From positions 1 to 52,446 of the forward strand of contig JAQGNS010000538.1 of assembly GCA_028291705.1 (NCBI GenBank): a DNA stretch of 52,446 nucleotides, read 5' to 3'. This stretch comes from Nevskia sp. GTDB lineage: Bacteria > Pseudomonadota > Gammaproteobacteria > Nevskiales > Nevskiaceae. The first letter of the stretch is position 1. Each line of letters starts with the position of its first letter. This document shows, piece by piece, positions 1 to 9,257 of the stretch. The notes under the pieces were generated by a model. It searched no databases, was not told the DNA's origin, and saw nothing but the letters and a program-made list of their open reading frames with translations. The translations under genes and the position numbers were made by a program.

Positions 1-995
1 GCCTTGTTCTCGCCGTCGACGATCCAGACGTAGTTCTTGCCCTGCAGGTCGAGGATGGCGCGCTGCGGCAGCACGATGGCGTCGCTCAACACGGCCGCCG
101 CCACCTGCACCCGCGCGAACTGCCCGGCATGGAGCAGATGGTCCGGGTTATCCACTTCCAGGCGCATCGCCAGGGTGCCGGTGCGCTGGTCCACAGCCGG
201 ATCGATGAAGTTGAGGCGCGGCTTCTGCGTGTACTCGGAGCCGTCGGCGAGGAAGATGCGGAACGGCGGCGCGGTGGTGGAATCCTGGTTCGCCGCCCGG
301 CCCAGCTGGCGCTGCATGGTCAGCATGCGCTGCTCGCTGATGCTGAAATTGATGTAGATGCGGTCGGTCTGGTACAGCGTGGTCAGCAGGGTGGTGTTGG
401 CCGTGACCAGGCCGCCCAGGCGCAGCTGGGCGCGGCCCATGATGCCTTCGATGGGGCTGCTGATAGTGGTGTAGCCCAGGTTCAGCTCGGCAGTCCTGAC
501 CCCGGCCCGGCTGGCGTCGACCGAGGCCAGGTTGGCGTCGTTCTTGGCCACGGCGGCGTCCAGTTCCTGCTGGCTGACGGCGTCGATTTCGGACAGCGAC
601 TTGGCGCGGCCCAGGTCGCGCTGCGACTGCACCAGCGCAGCCTGGCTTTGCGCCAGCGCCGCCTTGGCCTGGGACAGCGCGGCGATGTAGGGCTGCTGGT
701 CGATGACGAACAGCAGTTCGCCGACCTTGAGGCGCTCGCCTTCATTGGGTAGCTGTTTTTCCAGCACGCCACCGACGCGGGGCCGGATTTCGACGGTATT
801 GACCGCCTCGGTCTGGGCGACGTAATCCTCGGTCACGGTGGCCGCTTGCGGCGTCACGCTGACGGTGGCGACATCGACGGATGGGGGAGGAGGTGGGGGC
901 TTCTTGCCGCAGCCCGTCAACATCAGGGAAGCGGCGCCGAAACAAAGGGCGAGCCGCACCGTTTTCAAGCCAAACTCGACGCCATGTTGAGACAT
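1..995 (-). CDS. RND efflux periplasmic adaptor (membrane fusion lipoprotein), partial
   Basis: This gene reads leftwards and leaves the window after about 331 codons, so its C-terminus is missing. The start at 995 gives a short N-terminus, a hydrophobic stretch and a lipobox (LTGC), so the protein should be a lipoprotein anchored to the inner membrane and facing the periplasm. A proline run follows the lipobox. After it come the barrel-sandwich and alpha-hairpin regions of AcrA/MexA-type adaptors, with motifs such as RVGGVLEK, LFVIDQQPY and SPIEGIMGR. Such adaptors link an RND pump to an outer-membrane channel. It is divergent from the mdtABC-like operon, with about 270 bp of shared promoter region, so it probably belongs to a separate efflux operon whose pump lies left of the window. 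Family is clear; substrate is unknown. Confidence 0.85.
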   Translation of the reverse strand, partial: MSQHGVEFGLKTVRLALCFGAASLMLTGCGKKPPPPPPSVDVATVSVTPQAATVTEDYVAQTEAVNTVEIRPRVGGVLEKQLPNEGERLKVGELLFVIDQQPYIAALSQAKAALAQSQAALVQSQRDLGRAKSLSEIDAVSQQELDAAVAKNDANLASVDASRAGVRTAELNLGYTTISSPIEGIMGRAQLRLGGLVTANTTLLTTLYQTDRIYINFSISEQRMLTMQRQLGRAANQDSTTAPPFRIFLADGSEYTQKPRLNFIDPAVDQRTGTLAMRLEVDNPDHLLHAGQFARVQVAAAVLSDAIVLPQRAILDLQGKNYVWIVDGENK

Positions 996-1267
996 GAGCG
1001 GATCCCTGTCGTTTGCCGTCGCGGACGCGAGCGGACCGACCATGCTTTTCCCCTAGCGCCGGTCGGGCATGGAGACAAACTAGCCTAGTGTGTGGTCGGG
1101 TGCAAACCGCCGATGGCGCGCCCTGCGGCGGAAAGGGCCGTTTCCCTGATACATTTCTTAACTGATACCGTAATGAACCAGCTGCGATTTTTATGCATCC
1201 AAGCCGCATAATTCCGCGTCTACATCCCCCCTGCGGCGAAAGTTCGCCGCCTCTGGAGTCAAGCACT

Positions 1268-2563
1268 ATGCGCAAGGCGACCCTGATCGTCGTCGCGTCC
1301 ATCGCGGCAGCGGGTTTTCTCGCCGCCTGTTCGCATTCCTCTTCATCGCAGGACTCCAACGCCAAGAAGGGCAGCGGCAAGCGCGGCAAGATGGCCGAGA
1401 CCGGTCCGATCCCGGTGACCGTCGCCACGGTCGCCAAGCAGGACATGCCGGTCTATCTCAACGGCCTCGGCTCGGTGGTGGCGTTCAACACCGCCACCAT
1501 CCTGGCCCAGGTTTCCGGCCAGCTGGTCGCGGTGCCGTTCAAGGAAGGCGACGAGGTGGCGAAGGGCGCCTTGCTGGCGCAGGTCGACCCGCGTCCGTTC
1601 CAGGCCACGCTGGATCAGGCCGTCGCCAAGAAGGCGCAGGACGCGGCGGCCCTGGTCAGCGCCAAACTCGATCTGAAGCGCTACCAGGACCTGCTGCCCG
1701 ACGGTTACGTCACCGGCCAGCAGGTCGATCAGCAGAAAGCCACGGTGGATGCCGACGCGGCCCTGGTGCAGGCCGACGAGGCTTCGATCGAAAGCGCCCG
1801 CGTGCAGGTCTCCTTCACCCGCATCACCGCGCCGTTCGACGGCGTGGCGGGCATCCGCCAGGTCGACGTCGGCAACCTGGTGTCCGCTTCCGGCGCCACC
1901 GGCATCGTGGTGCTGACGCAGATCAAGCCGATCACGCTCACCTTCACCCTGCCGGAGCAGTCCCTGCCGCAGATCCGCTCCGCCGAAGACCAGCCGCTGA
2001 CCGTGCTGGCGGTGACCCGCGACAACCAGACCGAGCTGGCGCGCGGCAAGCTGACCGCCTTCGACAGCCAGATCGATACCTCGACCGGCACCATCAAGAT
2101 CAAGGCCACCTTCGACAACCAGGACAAGAAGCTGTGGCCGGGCCAGTTCGTCAACGCGCGCCTGCTGGTGCGCACCGCGCACAACGCGCTGACGGTGCCG
2201 GCGCCGGCGGTGCAGCTCGGCCCCAACGGCAGCTATGTGTACAAGGTGGGGGCCGACGAGACGGTGCAGATGCAGCCGGTCACGGTAGGTCAGACCGAGG
2301 GCAACCTGGCACTGGTCACCGAAGGCCTGGCCGAGGGCGATACGGTGGTGGTGGATGGGCAGTCGCGCCTGCAGCCGGGTTCCAAGGTGGAGGTCACCAC
2401 GCCGGGCGCCGATGCGGGCAGTTCATCCTCTTCCGGCGGCGGTTCCTCCGGCAGCGGTTCTTCCTCGGGTGGTCAGCATCACCACCACAAGAAGGATCAG
2501 GACGGAAGCGGCGGTAGCAGCAGTGGCGGTAGCGGTGGCGGAGTTTCCGGCGGCCTGCAATGA
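1268..2563 (+). CDS. mdtA: MdtA-like RND periplasmic adaptor lipoprotein
   Basis: 431 aa. The start at 1268 (MRKATL) puts a signal peptide with a lipobox (LAAC) right at the N-terminus; an upstream in-frame ATG at 1193 would bury it and is less likely. The mature protein shows the adaptor layout: a beta-strand with GLGSVVAFNTATI, the biotinyl-lipoyl-like segment (VPFKEGDEV, LAQVDPRPF), a coiled hairpin, then ITAPFDGVAGIRQVDVGNLV and the beta-barrel/membrane-proximal domains. It should connect the two downstream pumps to a TolC-like channel. Its stop overlaps the next start by 4 bp (ATGA), so it is translationally coupled. The last 45 or so residues are an unusual Gly/Ser-rich tail with a four-histidine cluster and no counterpart in typical MdtA; its role is unknown. 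Confidence 0.88.
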   Translation: MRKATLIVVASIAAAGFLAACSHSSSSQDSNAKKGSGKRGKMAETGPIPVTVATVAKQDMPVYLNGLGSVVAFNTATILAQVSGQLVAVPFKEGDEVAKGALLAQVDPRPFQATLDQAVAKKAQDAAALVSAKLDLKRYQDLLPDGYVTGQQVDQQKATVDADAALVQADEASIESARVQVSFTRITAPFDGVAGIRQVDVGNLVSASGATGIVVLTQIKPITLTFTLPEQSLPQIRSAEDQPLTVLAVTRDNQTELARGKLTAFDSQIDTSTGTIKIKATFDNQDKKLWPGQFVNARLLVRTAHNALTVPAPAVQLGPNGSYVYKVGADETVQMQPVTVGQTEGNLALVTEGLAEGDTVVVDGQSRLQPGSKVEVTTPGADAGSSSSSGGGSSGSGSSSGGQHHHHKKDQDGSGGSSSGGSGGGVSGGLQ

Positions 2564-5500
2564 GCGTCAGCGAACCCTTCATCGAGCGCCCCATCGCCAC
2601 CTCGCTGCTGATGGTGGCGGTGCTGTTGCTGGGCATCCTCGGTTATCGCTTCCTGGCCATTTCCGCTTTGCCCGCGGTGGATTTTCCCACCATCCAGGTC
2701 ACCACCCAGTATCCCGGGGCCAGTCCCTCGGTGATGAGTTCGCTGGTGACGACGCCGCTGGAGCGGCAGTTCGGCGAGATCGCCGGCCTGTCGGCGATGA
2801 ATTCAGTCAGTTCCTTCGGCGTTTCCACCATCACCCTGCAGTTCGGACTCGACCGCAACATCGACGACGCGGCGCAGGATGTGCAGTCGGCGATCAACGC
2901 CACCAAGGGTGTGTTGCCGAGCAACCTGCCGTATCCGCCGTCCTACAGCAAGGTCAACCCCGCCGACGCGCCGATCCTGTCGCTGGCGGTGACCTCCGAC
3001 ACCCTGACCATCGACAAGGTCAATGATTTCGCCGACACCATCCTGGGACAGAAGCTGTCACAGGTTTCCGGCGTCGGCCTGGTCAGCATCGAGGGCAACC
3101 AGAAGCCGGCGGTGCGCATCCAGGTCAACCCGGCGGCGCTGGCCGGCATCGGCCTCGGCCTCGAGGACGTGCGCTCCACGCTGACGGTGGCGAACGTCAA
3201 TGCGCCCAAGGGCAGCTTCAACGGCGCCTCGCAGTCCTACACCATCGGTTCGAACGACCAGATCACCGCGGCCGCCGATTACCGCCCGATCATCGTCACC
3301 TACAAGAACGGCGCCCCGGTGCGCCTGTCCGATATCGCCAACGTCGTCGACGGCGCCGAGAACGAGATGCTGTCGGCCTGGGTCAGCACGCCCCAAGGCA
3401 CCAAGCCGGCGGTGTTGCTGGATATCCGGCGCCAGCCCGGCGCCAACATCATCCAGACGGTGGACGCCATCAAGGCCCTGCTGCCGAAGCTGGAGGCGAG
3501 CATCCCGGCGACGGTCAAGGTCAGCATCCTGTCCGACCGCACCCAGACCATCCGCGCCTCGGTCAGCGACGTGCAGTTCACCCTGCTGCTGACGGTGGGG
3601 CTGGTGGTGATGGTGATCTTCGTATTCCTGCGCAAGCTGTGGGCGACGGTGATCCCCAGCGTGGCGCTGCCGTTGTCGCTGGTCGGCACTTTCGGCGTGA
3701 TGGCGCTGTGCAATTTCTCGCTCGACAACCTGTCGCTGATGGCGTTGACCATCGCCACCGGTTTCGTGGTGGACGATGCCATCGTCATGATCGAGAACAT
3801 CGTGCGCTACATCGAGCAGGGCATGGAGCCGGAAGAGGCGGCGCGGGTCGGCGCCAGCCAGATCGGCTTCACCGTGATCTCGCTGACGGTCTCGCTGATC
3901 GCGGTGTTCATTCCGCTGCTGCTGATGTCCGGCATCGTCGGCCGCCTGTTCCGTGAATTCGCCCTGGTGCTGTCGATCGCGGTGGTGCTGTCGGCGGTGG
4001 TCTCGCTGACCTTGACGCCGATGATGTGCGCCAAGCTGCTCAAGGCCGAGGATGCGCACCAGCCCGGCGCCGAAGGCCACGGCATCCTGGCCTGGAGTGA
4101 GCGCATGTTCCAGCGCGGCATCGAGGCCTATGGGCGCAGCCTGCGCTGGGTGATGAAGCGGCAGTTCATCACCCTGATGGTGGCGGTCGCCACCCTGGTG
4201 TTCACCGTGCTGCTGTATATCCTGATCCCCAAGGGCCTGATCCCGATCCAGGATACCGGTGTCATCACCGGCATCACCGAAGCCGGGCAGAGCATCTCGT
4301 TCCCGGCCATGGAAGCGCGGCAGCATGCCATCTCGGACATCGTGCGCCAGGACCCGGCGGTGCAGAACGTGTCTTCCTTCGTCGGCGCCGGCACGGTCAA
4401 CCCCACGCTCAACTCGGGCCGGCTGACCATCGTGCTCAAGCCGCACGGCCAGCGTCCGGACATCGACACGGTGATGCGGCGCCTGAAGAACGCCGTCGCC
4501 AATGTCGAGGGCATCGCGCTGTTCATGCAGCCGGTGCAGGACCTGCAGATCGACAGCCAGGTCAGCCGCACGCAGTACCAGTACGTGCTGCAGGACACCG
4601 ACAACGACGAACTGCGCCAGTGGGCGCCGAAGCTCACCGCGGCGATCCAGCAGCGTCCCGAGTTCGCCGATGTCACCAGCGACCTGCAGGCGCAGGGGCA
4701 GCAGCTGCTACTCAATATCGACCGCGATCGCGCCAGCCAGTTCGGCGTGCCGATCCAGTCCATCGACGACACGCTGTACGACGCGTTCGGCCAGCGCCAA
4801 GTCAGCACCATCTACACCGAGCTGAACCAGTACCGTGTGGTGCTGGAAGTGGCGCCGGAATTCCGCGACCGGCCGGAGACGATGCAGAAACTGTACGTGC
4901 GCGCGAACGCCAACTACACCACGCTGTCCAGCGCCAGCGCGTCCAACGCCAACGCGTCGAAGGCGATCAATACGGCTTCGACCAGCGCGTCTTCCAGCAT
5001 CGACATGGTGCCGCTGTCGGCGGTGGCCAGCATGAGCATCACCACCGCGCCGTTGGTGGTGACACACGAGGATCAGCTGTCGGCGGTGACGATCTCCTTC
5101 AACCTGGCGCCGGGCTCTTCGCTCGGCGATGCCCTGACGGGGATCACCGAGGTGGAGAAGGAAATCGGCATGCCGAACACCATCCAGTCCAGCTATTCCG
5201 GCACCGCGGCGGAGTTCAAGTCCTCGCTGGCGAGCGAGCCGATGCTGATCCTGGCGGCGGTGGTGGTGATCTACATCGTGCTGGGCGTGCTGTACGAGAG
5301 CTACATCCACCCCATCACCATCCTGTCGACGCTGCCGTCCGCGGGCGTGGGCGCGCTGCTGGCGCTGATGATCACCGGGCAGGAGCTGTCGATCGTGGCC
5401 CTGATCGGTATCATTTTGTTGATCGGCATCGTCAAGAAAAACGCCATCATGATGATCGACTTCGCGCTCGAGGCGGAGCGTGAGCACGGCATGGCGCCGG

Positions 5501-5778
5501 AGGAGTCGATCTACCAGGCGGCGTTGTTGCGCTTCCGGCCGATCATGATGACCACCATGGCAGCCCTGCTGGGCGCCCTGCCGCTGGCCCTGGCGCACGG
5601 CAATGGCTCGGAGTTGCGCCTGCCGCTGGGCATTTCCATCGTCGGCGGCCTGCTGCTGTCGCAGGTGCTGACCCTGTACACCACGCCGGTGATCTACCTG
5701 TACATGGACCGGCTGGCGGCATGGGTGGGTGAGCTGCGGGGTTCGTCCGCGCGGCAACAGCCGGCGACGAACCATTAG
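2560..5778 (+). CDS. mdtB: RND multidrug transporter permease, MdtB-like
   Basis: 1072 aa inner-membrane proton-driven pump of the hydrophobe/amphiphile efflux (HAE1) family. The N-terminus (ERPIATSLLMVA), the large first periplasmic loop with PAVDFPTIQV and the YPGASP motif, the TM4 aspartate pair (GFVVDDAIVMIENI), the second periplasmic loop, and the TM10-11 region (GIVKKNAIMMIDFALE, FRPIMMTT) are all present and in the expected order. It is slightly longer than E. coli MdtB because of an Asn/Ala/Ser-rich insert around residues 787-810. In MdtABC two different RND proteins form a heterotrimer, and the second pump follows 12 bp downstream, so the same arrangement is inferred. No outer-membrane channel gene is in the window. 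Confidence 0.88.
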   Translation: MSVSEPFIERPIATSLLMVAVLLLGILGYRFLAISALPAVDFPTIQVTTQYPGASPSVMSSLVTTPLERQFGEIAGLSAMNSVSSFGVSTITLQFGLDRNIDDAAQDVQSAINATKGVLPSNLPYPPSYSKVNPADAPILSLAVTSDTLTIDKVNDFADTILGQKLSQVSGVGLVSIEGNQKPAVRIQVNPAALAGIGLGLEDVRSTLTVANVNAPKGSFNGASQSYTIGSNDQITAAADYRPIIVTYKNGAPVRLSDIANVVDGAENEMLSAWVSTPQGTKPAVLLDIRRQPGANIIQTVDAIKALLPKLEASIPATVKVSILSDRTQTIRASVSDVQFTLLLTVGLVVMVIFVFLRKLWATVIPSVALPLSLVGTFGVMALCNFSLDNLSLMALTIATGFVVDDAIVMIENIVRYIEQGMEPEEAARVGASQIGFTVISLTVSLIAVFIPLLLMSGIVGRLFREFALVLSIAVVLSAVVSLTLTPMMCAKLLKAEDAHQPGAEGHGILAWSERMFQRGIEAYGRSLRWVMKRQFITLMVAVATLVFTVLLYILIPKGLIPIQDTGVITGITEAGQSISFPAMEARQHAISDIVRQDPAVQNVSSFVGAGTVNPTLNSGRLTIVLKPHGQRPDIDTVMRRLKNAVANVEGIALFMQPVQDLQIDSQVSRTQYQYVLQDTDNDELRQWAPKLTAAIQQRPEFADVTSDLQAQGQQLLLNIDRDRASQFGVPIQSIDDTLYDAFGQRQVSTIYTELNQYRVVLEVAPEFRDRPETMQKLYVRANANYTTLSSASASNANASKAINTASTSASSSIDMVPLSAVASMSITTAPLVVTHEDQLSAVTISFNLAPGSSLGDALTGITEVEKEIGMPNTIQSSYSGTAAEFKSSLASEPMLILAAVVVIYIVLGVLYESYIHPITILSTLPSAGVGALLALMITGQELSIVALIGIILLIGIVKKNAIMMIDFALEAEREHGMAPEESIYQAALLRFRPIMMTTMAALLGALPLALAHGNGSELRLPLGISIVGGLLLSQVLTLYTTPVIYLYMDRLAAWVGELRGSSARQQPATNH

Positions 5779-5790
5779 CACGCCAGCACC

Positions 5791-8700
5791 ATGAGCACGG
5801 ATCAGGAGCAGGCACCGGCCGGCGAAAGCCGGCAGGAAAAGGCCAACGTCGTGCTGTTCAATATCAGCGCGCCGTTCATCCGCCGCCCCATCGGCACCAC
5901 CCTGCTGGCGGCGGGCATCTTCCTGGTCGGCATGCTGGCGCGCTATGCCTTGCCGGTGGCGCCGCTGCCGAACGTGGACATGCCGATCGTCTTCGTCTCC
6001 GCCAGCCAGCCCGGCGCGTCGCCGGGCAACATGGCGACCACTGTGTCCGCGCCGCTGGAGCGCCACTTCGGCCAGATCGGCGGCATCAACGAGATCACCT
6101 CGACCAGTGCGCTGGGCAGCACCACGGTGATCATGCAGTTCGATCTGAGCAAGAACGTCGACAGCGCCGCGCGCGACGTTTCCGAGGCAATCAGCGCCGC
6201 CTCGGCCGATCTTCCCGCCGGTCTGCCGTCGCCGCCGACCTATCGCAAGGCCAATCCGAGCAATGCGCCGGTGATGATCCTGGCGCTGACCTCGAAGACG
6301 CATACGCTGGCGGACCTGTACAACTATTCCGACTCGCTGCTGGCGCAGCGCATCAGCCAGGTCAAGGGCGTCAGCCAGGTCGACGTGGTCGGCGGCGCGC
6401 AGCCGGCGGTGCACATCCAGGTGAATACCGGCGCGCTGGCCGCCATGGGCCTGAACCTGGCCGATGTGCAGAACGCGCTGGCCGGCCTCAGCGCGCTGTC
6501 GCCCAAGGGTTCGCTGGGCGACGGCGCCCAGACTTTCGTCATCGACGCCAACGACCAGCTCAACGGCGCCAAGGACTTCAAGTCCCTGATCGTGGGCATG
6601 CACAACGGCGTGCCGGTGCCGATGTCGGCGGTGGCCACCATCATCGACGGCCAGCTCAATCCGTTCCAGGCCGGCTGGTTCAACAAGGACCGCTCGGTGC
6701 TGTTGATGATCCGCAAGCAGTCCGACGCCAATGTCATCGAAACCGTCGACGGCGTGACGGCGCTGATGCCCTTGCTGAGCAGCTGGCTGCCGCCCGGCGT
6801 GAACCTGGATGTGCAGACCGACCGCACGGTGACCATCCGCGCCTCGGTCAACGATGTGCAGTTCTCGCTGCTGCTGTCGGTGACCCTGGTGGTGCTGGTG
6901 ATGCTGCTGTTCCTGCGCCGCGGCGTGCCCACCGCCATTGCCGGCGTTACCGTGCCGCTGTCGCTGGCCGCTACCTTCGCCGTGATGTGGCTGTTTGGCT
7001 TCAGCATCGACAATTTCTCGCTGATGGCCCTGACCATCGCGGTGGGCTTCGTGGTGGACGACGCCATCGTCGTCATCGAGAACATCACGCGACATATCGA
7101 AGCCGGCATGAAGCCGTTCCCCGCCGCCCTGCAGGGCGGCCGCGAGATCGGCTTCACCGTGCTGTCGATGAGCCTGTCGCTGATCGCGGTATTCATCCCG
7201 ATCCTGTTCATGGGCGGGGTGGTGGGCAAGCTGTTCCATGAGTTCGCGGTGACGCTGACGGCGGCGATCGCCGTATCCGGCGTAGTCTCGCTGACGCTGA
7301 CGCCCTCGCTGTGCGGGCATTACCTGCGCGCGGAGCGCAAGGACAAGCCGCCCGGCCGTTTCTCGCGCGGCGCCGAGCGCGGCTTCGACTGGCTGCTCGA
7401 CGGCTACCGCAGGGGCCTGGAATTCACCCTGCGGCATAGCTGGCTGATGCTGTTGGTCACCCTGGCCGCGGTGATCGGCACCGTGTACCTGTATATCGCC
7501 GTGCCCAAGGGCTTCTTCCCGCAGCAGGACACGGGCATGATCCAGGGCTCGACCCAGGCGGCGCAGAACATCTCCTACGACGCCATGGTGGCGAAGCAGC
7601 AGTTGGCAGCGGACATCGTGCTGAAGGATCCGGATGTGGAGTCGATGGGTTCCTTCCTCGGTGGCCGCAACACCGCCAACAACGGCAGCATGTTCATCAC
7701 GCTCAAGACCAAGGCCAATGGCCGCAAGGCGACGGTGGATCAGATCATCGCGCGCATGCGGCCCAAGTTTTCCTCGATCACCGGGCTCAGCGTGTTCCTG
7801 CAGCCGGTGCAGGACGTGAGGGCAGGGGGGCGCACCGGTAATTCACAGTACATCTATGCCCTGCAATCTTCGGATATCCAGGAGCTGTACACCTGGGTGC
7901 CCAAGCTGGTGGACAAGCTCAGCGTGCTGCCGCAGCTCAAGGATGTGAGCAGCGACATGCAGAAAACCGGTCTGCAGATGAACGTGGTGGTGGATCGCGA
8001 CACCGCTTCGCGCCTGGGCCTCACGCCGGCCGACATCGACCGTGCGCTGGGCAATGCCTTCGGCCAGGCGCAGGTGCTGATCACCTACACCGAGCTGAAC
8101 CAGTACCACGTGATCCTGGAAGCGCTGCCCAGCGACCAGCGCGATCCCGATACCCTGAACCGTATTCATCTCGTCTCGGCCAGCGGCGCCATCATTCCGC
8201 TGTCGGCGGTGGCACACTTCGAAAGCGGCATCGCGCCGCTGTCGATCAGCCACCAGGGGCAGTTCCCGGTGGTCAACGTCAGTTTCAACCTGGCACCGGA
8301 CGTGTCGCTGGGCGATGCCACGCTGCTGATCCAGAAGGCGCTGCTCGATCTGCATGTGCCGGGCGACATGCGCGGCGATTTCGCCGGTAATGCGCAACTA
8401 TTCCAGGATTCGCTGAGCACCCTGCCGATTCTGATCCTCACCGCGCTGCTGGCGGTGTACATCGTGCTGGGCATGCTTTACGAGAGCCTGATCCACCCGC
8501 TGACCATCCTGTCGACCCTGCCGACGGCGGGCATCGGCGCGCTGCTGGCGCTGCTGGTGACCGGCACCGACCTGTCGATCGTGGCCATCATCGGCATCAT
8601 CCTGCTGATCGGCATCGTCAAGAAGAACGCGATCATGATGATCGACTTCGCCCTGGACGCGGAGCGCACCCGCGGCGTGTCGCCGCGCGACGCCATCTAC

Positions 8701-8961
8701 GAGGCCTGCCTGATCCGCTTCCGGCCGATCATGATGACCACCATGGCGGCCCTGTTCGGCGCGGTGCCGCTGGCGGCGGGCATGGGCACTGGCTCGGAAC
8801 TGCGCCAGCCCCTGGGCATTGCGGTGATCGGCGGCCTGCTGCTGTCGCAGATGCTGACCCTGTTCACCACGCCGGTGGTGTATCTGGCGCTGGAGCGTCT
8901 CGCCGTGCGCAAGCACAAGCGGAAGGTAATCCCTCCTGCCGGCTCGCTACCCGCGAATTGA
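5791..8961 (+). CDS. mdtC: RND multidrug transporter permease, MdtC-like
   Basis: 1056 aa, last gene of the three-gene efflux operon. It shows the same HAE1 signatures as the preceding pump: RRPIGTTLLAAG at the first TM, QPGASPGNM in the periplasmic pore domain, the TM4 proton-relay aspartates (GFVVDDAIVVIENI), and GIVKKNAIMMIDFALD near TM10. The two pumps are clearly paralogous but diverged throughout, which fits the MdtB/MdtC heteromer rather than a recent duplication. An N-terminal extension of about 25 residues precedes the first membrane segment; an internal start near 5851 (LFNISAPFIRR region) would match family length better, but no ATG sits there. The tRNA-Pro(UGG) gene follows within 50 bp. 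Confidence 0.87.
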   Translation: MSTDQEQAPAGESRQEKANVVLFNISAPFIRRPIGTTLLAAGIFLVGMLARYALPVAPLPNVDMPIVFVSASQPGASPGNMATTVSAPLERHFGQIGGINEITSTSALGSTTVIMQFDLSKNVDSAARDVSEAISAASADLPAGLPSPPTYRKANPSNAPVMILALTSKTHTLADLYNYSDSLLAQRISQVKGVSQVDVVGGAQPAVHIQVNTGALAAMGLNLADVQNALAGLSALSPKGSLGDGAQTFVIDANDQLNGAKDFKSLIVGMHNGVPVPMSAVATIIDGQLNPFQAGWFNKDRSVLLMIRKQSDANVIETVDGVTALMPLLSSWLPPGVNLDVQTDRTVTIRASVNDVQFSLLLSVTLVVLVMLLFLRRGVPTAIAGVTVPLSLAATFAVMWLFGFSIDNFSLMALTIAVGFVVDDAIVVIENITRHIEAGMKPFPAALQGGREIGFTVLSMSLSLIAVFIPILFMGGVVGKLFHEFAVTLTAAIAVSGVVSLTLTPSLCGHYLRAERKDKPPGRFSRGAERGFDWLLDGYRRGLEFTLRHSWLMLLVTLAAVIGTVYLYIAVPKGFFPQQDTGMIQGSTQAAQNISYDAMVAKQQLAADIVLKDPDVESMGSFLGGRNTANNGSMFITLKTKANGRKATVDQIIARMRPKFSSITGLSVFLQPVQDVRAGGRTGNSQYIYALQSSDIQELYTWVPKLVDKLSVLPQLKDVSSDMQKTGLQMNVVVDRDTASRLGLTPADIDRALGNAFGQAQVLITYTELNQYHVILEALPSDQRDPDTLNRIHLVSASGAIIPLSAVAHFESGIAPLSISHQGQFPVVNVSFNLAPDVSLGDATLLIQKALLDLHVPGDMRGDFAGNAQLFQDSLSTLPILILTALLAVYIVLGMLYESLIHPLTILSTLPTAGIGALLALLVTGTDLSIVAIIGIILLIGIVKKNAIMMIDFALDAERTRGVSPRDAIYEACLIRFRPIMMTTMAALFGAVPLAAGMGTGSELRQPLGIAVIGGLLLSQMLTLFTTPVVYLALERLAVRKHKRKVIPPAGSLPAN

Positions 8962-9010
8962 CATCAAAAATCACCGGCTTGCGTGCATTTCGCGCTAAAA
9001 TCCCGGAACT

Positions 9011-9087
9011 CGGGGTGTAGCTCAGCTTGGTAGAGCATCTGCTTTGGGAGCAGAGGGTCGCAGGTTCGAATCCTGTCACCCCGACCA
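9011..9087 (+). tRNA. tRNA-Pro (anticodon UGG)
   Basis: 77 nt with encoded CCA. The acceptor arms CGGGGTG and CACCCCG pair. The anticodon stem TCTGC/GCAGA encloses loop TTTGGGA, giving anticodon TGG. The T-arm GCAGG-TTCGAAT-CCTGT is standard. It lies directly downstream of the RND operon and upstream of ispB. Confidence 0.97.
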
Positions 9088-9150
9088 TTTCAATTGGTAT
9101 TTTTTGGTATGCTGCTGTAAGTCTTTGAATTACTAGGGCGGTTCGAATCA

Positions 9151-9204
9151 CGCACTTGCCTTGGGCGCAGGTGGTCGCAGGTTCGAATCCTGTCGCCCCG
9201 ACCA
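9151..9204 (+). pseudogene. tRNA-Pro 3' remnant (anticodon arm to CCA), likely old attachment site
   Basis: The last 32 nt (9173-9204, from GGTCGCAGG to the final CCA) are identical to the 3' end of tRNA-Pro(CGG). The preceding part can still form a degenerate anticodon arm (CTTGC/GCAGG) around loop CTTGGGC, i.e. a TGG anticodon. No matching D-arm or 5' acceptor strand precedes it, so it cannot be a working tRNA. A 3' tRNA copy 64 bp downstream of an intact tRNA-Pro is the typical trace of an earlier tRNA-targeted integration and loss, though duplication during tRNA turnover is also possible. Confidence 0.7.
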
Positions 9205-9257
9205 AATAGCTTCTACAACCATCAACTTACGCTCAACCGGGCGCCTCTGACTACTGA

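Noticed and set aside
4708-7437. 909-aa minus-strand ORF across the RND genes
   Set aside because: It is a shadow caused by high third-position GC, with Arg/His/Gln-rich nonsense composition.
8864-9205. Minus-strand ORF with GFEPATT-type sequence
   Set aside because: It is the antisense reading of the tRNA-Pro gene and its remnant, a well-known false gene. The same applies to minus-strand ORFs at 10124-10670 and 51043-51684.
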